Source: Acidobacteriota bacterium (GTDB taxonomy: Bacteria > Acidobacteriota > Blastocatellia > Pyrinomonadales > Pyrinomonadaceae). Taken from it: a DNA stretch of 64,000 nt. Location: NCBI GenBank assembly GCA_016700175.1, contig CP065003.1, forward strand, positions 568,001-632,000. The letters run 5' to 3'. Shown here piece after piece: positions 24,855-33,734 of the stretch. Positions within the stretch are counted from its first letter, which is position 1. Each line of letters starts with the position of its first letter. The position numbers and the translations under genes were made by a program. A model generated the notes under the pieces. The model was not told the DNA's origin and made no database searches. It saw only the letters and a program-made list of their open reading frames with translations.

Positions 24855-26984
24855 TTAATCGACCGAAGCAGATGATGGCAGCGGAAGATCTCCATCCGCG
24901 CCGAAGAGAACCGCTGAGAAGCCCGAAGTCGAGCCGAAGATGTACCACGTCCTGTCGGACGGCCGCCAGACTGCCGGATCGGTCATTCCGTCGCCGTCGT
25001 AATCTCCCGGCGAGGGTACGTCTCCCGACGCTCCCCAGGGAAATGCGTAGAACGACGAATCTTCGCTCCTGATCACAAACCACTCGGAAGTCGAAGGCCT
25101 GTAAAAAGCCACGTCTGCTTTGCCGTCGCCCGTCCAGTCGCCGACCGCCGTACGGTCTCCCGCGGAACCGAACTGATACCCGATCGCGCCGTCAGTGGAC
25201 CGAAGCTGCCAGAACTGGTTGACGGACGGCCTGTAAATGGCGACATCGTCCGAACCGTCGCCGTCGAAATCGGCGACCGTGGGCTTGTCCCCGTTCACTC
25301 CGAACGGAACGACGGTCAAGCCCGAATCCGACGACCTGAGAATGAACCAGGTGGCTGACGACGGCCTGAAGACTGCCGGATCCGCCTTTCCGTCTCCGTC
25401 GAAGTCGCCCGGAGCCGGAACGTCGCCCGGCGAACCGAACGGGAAAGCGAAGAAAGAATCGTCTTCACTTCTAAGCACGTACCACTCGCCCGATGAGGGC
25501 CTGAAGAACGCAACATCTGCCTTGCCGTCGCCCGTGAAGTCCGCAGACGCCGGGACGTCGTCGGGTGAACCGAACGCGAGTCCGCGCGTTCCCTGGTCGC
25601 TCGAACGCATCAACCACCATTGCGAGCCGCTACCTTCAGGGCCTTGGATCCCGGAAGCGTTGGCACGGAAGACGGAGACGTCGGTTTTCGCGTCGCCGTC
25701 GAAATCAAAGACGGCCCTGCCGGATGGCGCCGCTTCGGCCGATCCCTTCGCGAGTTCGCCGATGTAGGCAAGCGCCAGCTTTGAGTACTTCAATGCATGT
25801 TCAGCGTTGTTGTTGCTCAACGAGATCGTATCGTTGATCGTGTGAATGCTGTCGTTGTTTGCCGCGAATGTCGCTTCGTGCGGGAATGAGGCTGCGAAGT
25901 TCCTTTCGTGCCAAGCAGCATGGTCTGAACAAGCGTATCCGCACTGAGCGTTCACGATCGTGTGATCCGGTAAATAGGCCGCCACAAGGTCGCGTATGAA
26001 CTGGTTCTGATCGGCGTTGGTCCAGTCGGTGATGAGCGCGAAATCGGTGTTCGGGTCCTCCGTATAGTTCGTCATATCGAGCTGCAGAACACCGATCACG
26101 TTCGTGTTGTTGTCCAGATAAGCCTGGGCAATGTTCCGTGAGCCGCGGAGCCCGACCTCTTCGGCGGCATAGGCCATGAATTGCACCGTCTTCTTCGGCC
26201 TGAATCCGCTTTCGACAATCACCCTGATCGCTTCCGTTAGGCTCGCTATACCCGACGCGTTGTCGTCAGCACCTGGTGCGAGGAGGGCTGAACCGTTTCT
26301 GTTTATCGAATCCTGATGCCCACCGAGAATGACGTATTCGTCAGGAGATTCGGTCCCCTCGATCGTCATCACCACCGACGGCTGAGGCGTGACATTTCCC
26401 GGATGCCCGTATGTCGAGACCGAAATATCGTCTCGGCCGTTGGTCATCGCGGTCCACTTGAAGTTGATGTAGGCTGCGGATTGTTGACCGGTCTCAGAAT
26501 CGTGGCGCCGAGTGTCGTACGATGACAAGTCAAGGATCATCTGCCGAATCGGCAGTTCCTGGACCATGGGAAGAAGAGGCGCGACGTTCGTCTGGTTGTC
26601 GATCGTGTAATCGACCAGTCTCGAAGGCGATCCGAACGGGTCGGCCCGCAATGCAGATCGAAGGGCGTCTTCTTCGGTCGGGTGCCAGATGAAACCCGCG
26701 CATTTGTGATGATGCTTGTGCATCGCCCCGGAAAGCGCTTCGATGTCCGACTCACCGATCCGAACTACGGCGACCCCGTTGGCTTCGCTCAGTATCTCCA
26801 TACGTCCCGAAAGCGTACCGAGCCCCTCGGTCTTGCCCAACTCGCGGAGTTCTCCGGAATCTATCGTGATGAAAACGTCGTCATTCAACGCCGCGACCGG
26901 GATGCGGTCGCCGGCGGCGAACAATGACAGGAAGAGTGCGGCAAAGGCGGCCGAGAGGGCCAAGGTAATGCGTCGGGTTTTCAT
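24855..26984 (-). CDS. Secreted M28-family aminopeptidase with FG-GAP/VCBS repeats
   Basis: A 709-residue exported protein. Signal peptide (MKTRRITLALSAAFAALFLSLFAAG), propeptide-like region, then a leucyl-aminopeptidase-type M28 domain with the two-zinc ligands and catalytic Glu visible: GGHQDS, APGADDNASG, AAEEVGLRGS, LQLDMTNY and FPHEATF. After about residue 420 come five or six repeats of the kind DFDGDGKADPAVFRPSSGTW (FG-GAP/VCBS), expected to fold as a beta propeller that binds calcium. Members release N-terminal residues from peptides outside the cell. The propeller likely mediates surface or substrate binding. Confidence 0.9.
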   Translation of the reverse strand: MKTRRITLALSAAFAALFLSLFAAGDRIPVAALNDDVFITIDSGELRELGKTEGLGTLSGRMEILSEANGVAVVRIGESDIEALSGAMHKHHHKCAGFIWHPTEEDALRSALRADPFGSPSRLVDYTIDNQTNVAPLLPMVQELPIRQMILDLSSYDTRRHDSETGQQSAAYINFKWTAMTNGRDDISVSTYGHPGNVTPQPSVVMTIEGTESPDEYVILGGHQDSINRNGSALLAPGADDNASGIASLTEAIRVIVESGFRPKKTVQFMAYAAEEVGLRGSRNIAQAYLDNNTNVIGVLQLDMTNYTEDPNTDFALITDWTNADQNQFIRDLVAAYLPDHTIVNAQCGYACSDHAAWHERNFAASFPHEATFAANNDSIHTINDTISLSNNNAEHALKYSKLALAYIGELAKGSAEAAPSGRAVFDFDGDAKTDVSVFRANASGIQGPEGSGSQWWLMRSSDQGTRGLAFGSPDDVPASADFTGDGKADVAFFRPSSGEWYVLRSEDDSFFAFPFGSPGDVPAPGDFDGDGKADPAVFRPSSATWFILRSSDSGLTVVPFGVNGDKPTVADFDGDGSDDVAIYRPSVNQFWQLRSTDGAIGYQFGSAGDRTAVGDWTGDGKADVAFYRPSTSEWFVIRSEDSSFYAFPWGASGDVPSPGDYDGDGMTDPAVWRPSDRTWYIFGSTSGFSAVLFGADGDLPLPSSASVD

Positions 26985-27073
26985 ATTGAAGTTTCTGTGT
27001 CTCTTACGGACGGGCGGTCGCCAAACAAGGTATCAGCCTATTCGAATCCGGCTGATTTTACAAGACGTTGCAG

Positions 27074-28105
27074 TCAAATCGTGCGGGTGATCTTTGATAG
27101 CGACCTGGGGGAATCGGGGTCCAGTCCTTTCTCTCGGGAAACGTGCGCTGCGAGCAGCTGGGCGGGGATCATGAAAGGTATCGGCGTGAGCATCTCCTCG
27201 ATCTCCGATCCAAGTATCAATGATCTCGAACTAGCCCGCGCAATCGTCCTGTCATTTGTGATCGAGAGGCTGTCGGCGTTCAGGTCTTTAAGCCGCCCCA
27301 GCATCTCCAGGTCCGTTCTTCGGGTCGCGCCTTTCGCGCCGAAAAGGATGACGGGAAACCGGCGTTCCACGACTGCCAGAGGGCCGTGCTGGAAGTCTGC
27401 AGTAGAGAACCGTTCCGCAACCACATAGCAGGTTTCCATTAGCTTTAGCGCGAGTTCGAAGGCGTTACCGTAGTTGAATCCGCGCCCGACCACCACACAG
27501 TTCTCCATAAACGCGTAACGGCCTGCAAGTTCCGCAACGGAAGGCTCGAGGCCGAGGGCGGTCGAGGCGTATTCGGGCAGCTTTTCAAGGCTGATCGAGG
27601 CACCGGGATTTAATGCATTTGCAAGCAGATAGAAATGCAGGAGCTGGCCGGAGTAGGTCTTCGTGGCGGCAACCGAGCGTTCCTTTCCGGCGTGGATAAG
27701 CAGCGTTTCGTCGGAAACTTCTGTAATCGGCGAGCCGGAAGAATTCGTTATCCCCAGCGTGAATGCCCCGTACTTTCGCGCTTGTTCGACGACCTTGTTC
27801 ACGTCGGTACCTTCGCCGGACTGCGAGATCCCGACGACGAGGGCCCGCTTTAGATCCAGCTTCGCTTTGTAGAGGGTATAAACCGAAGGAGCGCAGAGAG
27901 ATACCGGTATCCCGCAGACTATCTCGAGCAGGTAGCGGCCGAAGATCGCGGCGTTATCGGAACTTCCCCGCGCGACCAGCACGATCAGATCGACATCCCG
28001 GTCCCTTAGGAACGACCCGAGCTTTTTCAGTTTTGCTGATTCGCCGCGGATCGTTTTCTCGATCATCTCCGGCTGCTGCCGGATCTCGCGTAGCATCGTG
28101 CTCAT
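27074..28105 (-). CDS. SIS-domain sugar isomerase-like protein (GlmS C-half type)
   Basis: A 343-residue protein with two SIS domains, homologous in design to the isomerase half of glucosamine-6-phosphate synthase but lacking the glutaminase half. Seen: MLREIRQQPEMIEKTI, LVARGSSDNAAIFGRYLLE, VVGISQSGEGTDVNKVVE, KERSVAATKTYSGQL, VVGRGFNYGNAFELALKLMET and STADFQHGPLAVV. Such proteins deaminate or isomerise phospho-aminosugars. The substrate is open. The start at 28105 fits the family N-terminus, and the longer frame overlaps the upstream yihY-like gene. It begins 8 bp after that gene's stop, so cotranscription is likely. Confidence 0.88.
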   Translation of the reverse strand: MSTMLREIRQQPEMIEKTIRGESAKLKKLGSFLRDRDVDLIVLVARGSSDNAAIFGRYLLEIVCGIPVSLCAPSVYTLYKAKLDLKRALVVGISQSGEGTDVNKVVEQARKYGAFTLGITNSSGSPITEVSDETLLIHAGKERSVAATKTYSGQLLHFYLLANALNPGASISLEKLPEYASTALGLEPSVAELAGRYAFMENCVVVGRGFNYGNAFELALKLMETCYVVAERFSTADFQHGPLAVVERRFPVILFGAKGATRRTDLEMLGRLKDLNADSLSITNDRTIARASSRSLILGSEIEEMLTPIPFMIPAQLLAAHVSREKGLDPDSPRSLSKITRTI

Positions 28106-28113
28106 AATCGTAT

Positions 28114-28974
28114 TCAGGGCTCTTTGGTGCCGATCAAAGAACCGTCCTTGATCCCGTCGATTATCGAGTTGATCATACCGCCGATGAGTATCACCAACGA
28201 TGTCAGGTATAGCCACAGCATCAGAATGATCACCGCGCCCAGCGATCCGTAGAAACGATCGTAAGTGTTCCAGTAGTAGAGATATGTGCGAAGCCCGTTC
28301 GAGAGCAGGAGCCAAAGGATGATGCCGACGAATGCACCCGGGGTGATCCAGTACCATCTGAATGGCTTTCGGCTTGGAAGTATGTTGTAGAGGATCTCGA
28401 AAACGACAAGCAGCAGAGCGAAGGTGATGAGCCACTGGAGGGCGACCAGAATGTACGGCGACGTGATGTCAAATCCGACAAGGCCAAAGAGATGCGAGAT
28501 ACCCTGCCAGCCGTAAAACACGCCCCCAAGCGCGAAGATCACGAGGATTGCCAGTACGAAGGTGAACGTAACCGAGATCGCCTTCGTAAGAAACCAGGAA
28601 CGCTTTTCTTTGTAGCCGTAAACGCCGTTCAAGGCCGTCCGCAGGCTGTCGACTCCCGCAGACGCGGACCAAAGCGCGACGAGAAGGCCGATCGTAAGCT
28701 TTCCTCCGGAACTGCTCGCAGTTACCTCCTCCATCGTCGTCCTGACCAGTTCGAAAGCGGAGATGGGCATTATCGACGCAAGATAAAAAAAGAGGTCCGA
28801 CCTGAAGTCGTTCGCGGAGCCCAGCACGAAGCCGAGCAGCGTGACAAGGAAGAGCAAAAGAGGGAAGATTGCGAAAGAGAAATAGAATGCGACCTGGGCG
28901 GCACTGCTGAAAATATCCTCGTCTATCGATTTCTTGTAAAGCTCCCGAAAAAAGGCTTTGAGGACGATCTTCAT
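28114..28974 (-). CDS. YihY/BrkB-family membrane protein
   Basis: A 286-residue polytopic inner-membrane protein with about six hydrophobic helices and the family marks FFRELYKKSIDEDIFSSAAQVAFYF near the N-terminus, WSASAGVDSLRTALNGVY in the middle, and YGSLGAVIILMLWLYLTSLVILIGG near the end. The family was once called RNase BN by mistake; its real function is not established. Upstream of it lies the minisatellite region; downstream, 8 bp away, the SIS gene. Confidence 0.9.
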   Translation of the reverse strand: MKIVLKAFFRELYKKSIDEDIFSSAAQVAFYFSFAIFPLLLFLVTLLGFVLGSANDFRSDLFFYLASIMPISAFELVRTTMEEVTASSSGGKLTIGLLVALWSASAGVDSLRTALNGVYGYKEKRSWFLTKAISVTFTFVLAILVIFALGGVFYGWQGISHLFGLVGFDITSPYILVALQWLITFALLLVVFEILYNILPSRKPFRWYWITPGAFVGIILWLLLSNGLRTYLYYWNTYDRFYGSLGAVIILMLWLYLTSLVILIGGMINSIIDGIKDGSLIGTKEP

Positions 28975-29025
28975 GTCACGTATTGTGACACAGGAGTGTA
29001 TTCAAATCGACATATCGCCAGGCCG

Positions 29026-29430
29026 TTTGAGTTTGCTGAGTTGTCTGAGTTTACTGAGTTTGCTGAGTTTGCTGAGTTTGCTGAGTTCCGGAGTACCGAT
29101 GCGACCGTGGATCTCTGATCAACGAGCATTGAGCGATCAACGAGTATTGAGTGATCAATGAGAACTGAGCAATTTGCCGAGCTATGTGAGTTAGTTGAGT
29201 TTAACTCGGTGAACTCAGATAACTCATAAAACTCGGCAAACTCAGCAAACTCAGACAACTCAGACAACTCAGACAACTCAGACAACTCAGACAACTCAGA
29301 CAACTCAGACAACTCAGACAACTCAGACAACTCAGACAACTCAGACAACTCAGACAACTAAGCAAGCTCAGCAAACTCAGCTAACTCAAAAAACTCGGCA
29401 AACTCAACGAACTCAGCAAAATCAACAGAC
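29026..29430. repeat. 9 bp minisatellites arranged as an inverted pair
   Basis: A left block (29026-29088) repeats GAGTTTGCT-like 9-mers; a right block (about 29160-29430) repeats the complementary ACTCAGACA/ACTCAGCAA 9-mers, with about 12 perfect CTCAGACAA units between 29250 and 29359. The middle (29095-29160) has smaller repeats (GAGCATTGAGCGATC). Frames through it give only SEL repeats and are not genes. It separates the divergent yihY-like and VWA genes and must contain their promoters or lie next to them. Confidence 0.85.
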
Positions 29431-29431
29431 C

Positions 29432-30391
29432 ATGCATTCATACAGAATCACCATTTTCTCGATACTTCTTACTTTGTTCGCGTTGGCGATTCCCGCCTTC
29501 GCCCAGGATCCCGACACGATCACCGTCGAGACGAACCTAGTCAACATCGGCGTTACCGTCAAGGACCGAAGCGGTAATCATGTAACCGGGCTTACAAAGG
29601 ACAACTTCGAGATCTACGACAATGGCAAGAAGCAGGAAGTAGTCCTCTTTTCCGATGAAGCAGCGCCTGTTTCGTACGGTTTCGTTTACGACCTGCATCC
29701 CGAGTTCTCGGAACGGCAGAAGAGGGTCCTCGAATCCATACGGGAGTTCACGGCCCGGCTCAGGGAAGAAGACGACTTCTTCACGATCGTGTTCAACAAG
29801 CGGGGGAGCCTTGTCCTCGATTTCGTCCCCACCGTCGAACAGGTCGCACGCCATTTGTCGCTAGACGAGAAGAACGAGCCGAACTCGCTGTACGACGCAA
29901 TCTTTCTCGCCGCGGAGAAGGCGGAAGAGCGCCCAAACACAAAGAGGACTTTGATCGTGATCTCGGATGGCAAGGACGATGACAGCCACCACAGTTTCTC
30001 CGAACTTAGCAAGAGGCTCAGGGGGTTGAACGTACAGGTGTTCTCCGTCCTTGTGAACGACGAAAACGATCTTCGATATTCGGACATCACTCTGGAAAAA
30101 CGTCCGAGAGCTTTGGACACGGATCTGACTCTCGACAGGGCGGCGCTTGAGGAATTGTCGAAGGAGAGCGGCGGAAGGGCGCAGGAAACCGTCGACCGCG
30201 ATCTCGTGAACCTTGTGGGGATTTACAACCGGATCTCGATGGAGATGCGTTTTCAATACTCGGTCGGGTTTTATCCGGACGAGTCCGATGGGAAATGGCA
30301 CAAGCTGAAAGTGAACATCGACCATCCGATCCAGGGCCGCAGGCTGAAACTCACATACCGGAAGGGATATCAGAGCGCGCCGGCGCCTTGA
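29432..30391 (+). CDS. Secreted VWA-domain protein of the acidobacterial type
   Basis: A 319-residue protein: signal peptide (MHSYRITIFSILLTLFALAIPAFAQ), a short beta domain with the phrase VTVKDRSGNHVTGLTKDNFEIYDNGKKQ, then a VWA fold (about 80-270, with RTLIVISDGKDDDSH and a C-terminal RFQYSVGFYPDE). This layout matches the VWFA-related proteins typical of Acidobacteria. The metal site looks degenerate: where DxSxS is expected the sequence is VYDLHPEF (85-92), so metal-dependent adhesion is doubtful. Role unknown, probably periplasmic or surface protein binding. The start codon lies at the very edge of the 9 bp repeat block, with no Shine-Dalgarno. Confidence 0.85.
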   Translation: MHSYRITIFSILLTLFALAIPAFAQDPDTITVETNLVNIGVTVKDRSGNHVTGLTKDNFEIYDNGKKQEVVLFSDEAAPVSYGFVYDLHPEFSERQKRVLESIREFTARLREEDDFFTIVFNKRGSLVLDFVPTVEQVARHLSLDEKNEPNSLYDAIFLAAEKAEERPNTKRTLIVISDGKDDDSHHSFSELSKRLRGLNVQVFSVLVNDENDLRYSDITLEKRPRALDTDLTLDRAALEELSKESGGRAQETVDRDLVNLVGIYNRISMEMRFQYSVGFYPDESDGKWHKLKVNIDHPIQGRRLKLTYRKGYQSAPAP

Positions 30392-30526
30392 AAAGTTCCA
30401 GGTTCCAGGTTCAAAGTTTGATGAGGATATGGCGGAGCCTCGCGAGTCTGAACTTGAGTTGCCGCTGTAGCGGCGTTGCCTCGCCCTTAAAGTGCGACGG
30501 AGATCAGCCCGGGGGCAAGCCGACAG

Positions 30527-30870
30527 TGCAGACCCGACAGACCTGACAGACCCTCCAGACCCGACAGACCCGACAGACCCTCCAGACCCGACAGACCCGA
30601 CAGACCCGACAGACCCTCCAGACCCGACAGACCCGACAGACCCGACAGACCCGACAGACCCTCCAGACCCGACAGACCCGACAGACCTGACAGACCCTCC
30701 AGACCCGACAGACCCGACAGACCTGACAGACCCGACAGACCCGACAGACTCGACAGACTCGACAGACCCGACAGACCCGACAGACCCTCCAGACCCGACA
30801 GACCTGACAGACCCGACAGACCCGACAGACCCGACCGACTCGACCGACCCGACAGACTGAACAGACTGAA
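30527..30870. repeat. 9 bp minisatellite (CAGACCCGA units)
   Basis: About 37 units of the 9-mer CAGACCCGA with variants CAGACCCTC, CAGACCTGA and CAGACTCGA. A frame through it reads only DPTDPTDPP and is not taken as a gene. It lies between the VWA gene and the DUF4139 gene, which converge. The first 135 bp of the gap (30392-30526) contain GTTCCAGGTTCAAAG-type direct repeats. Confidence 0.9.
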
Positions 30871-30875
30871 CCGAC

Positions 30876-32990
30876 TCAGTTAGTCTGCTCGAACCTGAAT
30901 TCGCGGATCTCTTTGCGGATCTCTTCCTCAAGCCCTGCGCTTTCCGCCTCGAGCGACTTCTTCTGGGCCGAGAGCTGTTCGATCCTGGTTTCCTGATCCC
31001 CCGCCTTCTGGATATACCTTGCGATAAGCGCCTTCGCTTCAGGCGTTTTCGAGAGCGCCTCGATGTTCTCCCGGAACCGCTTCTGGTCTTCCGATATCTC
31101 GTCCCTTTCGTCATCCAGGCTCTCGAGCCGCATCTCGATCTCTGCCAGTCTCGAACGCAGTTCGATAAGCTTCTCCAGCTTCGCTCTCGTAGCGGAATCG
31201 ATGTACCGCCTTTCGACGAACAGCGCCAATTGCTCTTTCGAGAAAGTGTCCAGACGGTAAACGTCCATAAGTCCCTGCTGTTCGGCGACCTCCAGCGAAT
31301 TCGTTTCGAAAGGCCCCAGCTCGACCCGGAATCGGTAGTAGCGCTCGGTGAGGATGTCGGGTTTCTGTGTCTTTTCGGAAAGCTTCCAGCCCGGGCGGAT
31401 CGGATGTTCGACCCATACGACCTTCTTCCTGTCGGAAAGGTTCTTGAACTTGTAGATCTTCGAATCGCTCTTGAAGAAATGGACCTGGAACACACCGTCG
31501 ACCGCCTTGATCAGCTTCGCGGGTTCGCGGTCTTCTTTCTTATCTACAGAGACCACAGTGCTCAGATCGAGCGCATACGAGATGAGCCTGCGTTCCTGCG
31601 ACTTCAAACGCTCCATCAACGCCTCGCCCGCATATGCGTTGCCGTCGATTACGGTCATGCTTCCGCCTTCGAAGGTCAGTGGCGTGGTGTTCGTTAGCAG
31701 AAGCCCGTTCATAGGCCGGTCGGAGCGGGCATTCTGGTTGAAGATCGAGATCCGTTCGCCTTCCATTTTGGTCTGGATGATCGGAATAAGTGCGGAGCGG
31801 TTCCTTTCGACTGTCACAGGCTGTTCGACCTCGTACTCGAAAAGGTCCCCGATCTCGTTGCCTTTCGCGGCGGTTTCCACCCCGGCACTAAGGTTCATCA
31901 GCTCGTTGCTGATCACTGTACTTGGAGCCGACATCATGTTGTTGGAGTCGACACCGTCGAGGATGACGTTCGATCCGGCAGTTCTGGCACCTTGAAATGT
32001 CGAGGACGTCGTGCCGGTTCCCGAACCACTGCCCGATCCGCTTCCTTCGCCGTCACCGTATCCGATCTCAGCTTCGTACAGCTGCGGATCGAGCTCCAGG
32101 TCCTCCGGGATCGGGACGACCGGGCGGTAGCGGTACATGGGCTTTTGCAGAGTTTGTATGAACGACACGGGAGAACCCGACACGAGCGAGAGCTTGACGC
32201 CGTTCCAGCTCTCTTCGCTCACGTTGTCGACTATCGCCCAACCCTGGAAGAATGGCTTGCCCTCGTCATCCATCACGACTCGGTATGTCGTTTTCCAGAT
32301 CGGAGCAGAGATGGTGTAGCTGATCATCAGCTCGCGGGGGCCGGTGCCCTCGCTCGTCACCGTGATGGTCTTCGCGTCGCGTCTTCTGGACATAGCGCTC
32401 GCGCCCGCGAACTCGTTTATGTCTTTCTGGGTGTCCTTGTCGAGGAGCTTGATGCTTCGGACCTCGTCGAGATCCAGGCTCGTTATCTCGCCGGATTCCG
32501 ATGCGATCACAACAAAGTGCGTCAGATAAGATCCCTTTTCGCTCTTCATCTCGCGCGGCGTTACCGTGAGTACCGATCCGCTGACAGGGCCCCTCGATGA
32601 CGTGACCGTCACCTTCGCGCCCTGGAGCTGAGCCAAGACTCCGGCAATACCGCCTTCTTCGTCGCCGTTCTCCGATCTGGCATCGACCGAAAATGGGATC
32701 TCGGCCATACGGGCAGAAGGAGGCGCGGAGGAGTTGTACGACACGGCGCCGATACGACCTTCGCCCAGGTCGATGACGATCATCGATTTCAGTACGTCGT
32801 CGACCTGCGATTGCTTGAAGGAAAGATTGATCTCGGCATTGCCGTTGATGACGCCGCGCCGTTCGATATGCGCGACTCCGTTCGAGTAAAGGATCACCCG
32901 CTTGATCGGGAGCGACTGTTCATTCGCGGTCTGCGCGAACGCGACGGCCTGAAAAGCGAGCAGGAGCGTAAGCAGAAAGGTTGTTCTCAT
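30876..32990 (-). CDS. Secreted DUF4139-domain protein
   Basis: A 704-residue protein with a signal peptide (MRTTFLLTLLLAFQAVAFAQ), an N-terminal domain of the DUF4139 partner type (LPIKRVILYSNGVAHIERRG), and the DUF4139 body (ISYTISAPIWKTTYRVVMDD, WAIVDNVSEESWNGVKLSLVSGSPVSF, KNLSDRKKVVWVEHPIRPGWKL). The last 120 residues are a coiled coil (IEMRLESLDDERDEISEDQK, KKSLEAESAGLEEEIRKEI). A Gly/Ser linker near 318-330 is followed by SNVILDGVDSNN, a phrase seen in TonB-receptor plug domains. Function of the family is unknown. Periplasmic or surface location is likely. Confidence 0.8.
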   Translation of the reverse strand: MRTTFLLTLLLAFQAVAFAQTANEQSLPIKRVILYSNGVAHIERRGVINGNAEINLSFKQSQVDDVLKSMIVIDLGEGRIGAVSYNSSAPPSARMAEIPFSVDARSENGDEEGGIAGVLAQLQGAKVTVTSSRGPVSGSVLTVTPREMKSEKGSYLTHFVVIASESGEITSLDLDEVRSIKLLDKDTQKDINEFAGASAMSRRRDAKTITVTSEGTGPRELMISYTISAPIWKTTYRVVMDDEGKPFFQGWAIVDNVSEESWNGVKLSLVSGSPVSFIQTLQKPMYRYRPVVPIPEDLELDPQLYEAEIGYGDGEGSGSGSGSGTGTTSSTFQGARTAGSNVILDGVDSNNMMSAPSTVISNELMNLSAGVETAAKGNEIGDLFEYEVEQPVTVERNRSALIPIIQTKMEGERISIFNQNARSDRPMNGLLLTNTTPLTFEGGSMTVIDGNAYAGEALMERLKSQERRLISYALDLSTVVSVDKKEDREPAKLIKAVDGVFQVHFFKSDSKIYKFKNLSDRKKVVWVEHPIRPGWKLSEKTQKPDILTERYYRFRVELGPFETNSLEVAEQQGLMDVYRLDTFSKEQLALFVERRYIDSATRAKLEKLIELRSRLAEIEMRLESLDDERDEISEDQKRFRENIEALSKTPEAKALIARYIQKAGDQETRIEQLSAQKKSLEAESAGLEEEIRKEIREFRFEQTN

Positions 32991-33172
32991 GGTTCTTCAT
33001 CCTTAGGTGGTTTATGGAATATGGCGGATCGGGTGTCCTAACTGCTTACGGGAGACGGAGATGCGGCGAGTTTTCGGATCGGTTGTATTTTCGCGGTGTT
33101 GGCGAGTTGGCTGAGTTGCCTGAGTTGCAGCGGCGGGGCTTGTCCCCGCCCAGTTAGGTACAAAGACACCGT

Positions 33173-33643
33173 TCCGTTTAGAGCAGCCCTTCGGGCTGCA
33201 AGGGCGCGCGGCGGGAGTTAGTCTCTGCGGCTTTGCCGCCGTGATGTGCGGTAAGCCTTCGGCTTACCGGGAGCGGCCCGCAATGAGATCCTCGGGGGCT
33301 CAGCCCCCGGGGATCCCGCCGCGACATAGTTCCGAATTGAAACATTCTGCGGGCGGCACGCCTCCGGCGTGCGTACTTTTGATCGCTATTCCCCCCGGGG
33401 CTGCGCATCGCGGATCTGGTTCTGCGGCTCTGCCGCCGTGATGTGCGGTAAGCTTCCGGATTACCGGGAGCGACCCGAAACGAGATCCTCGGGGGCTGAG
33501 CCCCGGCGGAAGCAAAATCGTAATTCGCCCGCCCGGAAAGGCAAGCCTTTCCGCACACACTGGCGGCGAAGCCGCAATACTCGGAAAGACCGGACTTTTA
33601 GCCGCGCCGGGCGCGGCATGCAGCCTGGAGGGCTGCTCTAAAC
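33173..33643. repeat. REP-rich block bounded by a 17 bp inverted repeat
   Basis: CCGTTTAGAGCAGCCCT (33175-33191) is the exact reverse complement of AGGGCTGCTCTAAACGG (33627-33643). Inside are two diverged direct copies of a block of about 95 bp (near 33226 and 33421) containing CTGCGG..GCCGCCGTGATGTGCGGTAAGC and several hairpins such as GCCTTCGGCTTACC and GGGGGCTCAGCCCCC. The rest of the gap (32991-33172 and 33644-33734) has short GAGTTGCCT-type 9-mers. No gene is supported. The end motif recurs at 45882. Confidence 0.7.
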
Positions 33644-33734
33644 GGATTTGATAAGGTTGCGGGCAGGCTGCCCGCGCTCCAGGCAGACCCGACAGACCCG
33701 CTAGACTCAGCAAACTCACCAAACTCAGCCAACT

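Noticed and set aside
28971..29357. Frame reading SELSELSEL
   Set aside because: Pure translation of the CTGAGTTGT minisatellite, no start context.
30492..30860. Frame reading DPTDPTDPP
   Set aside because: Pure translation of the CAGACCCGA minisatellite.
29861..31495. 544-codon minus-strand frame
   Set aside because: Crosses the 9 bp minisatellite and reads GSVGSVGSV repeats; antisense to the VWA gene and out of frame with the DUF4139 gene.
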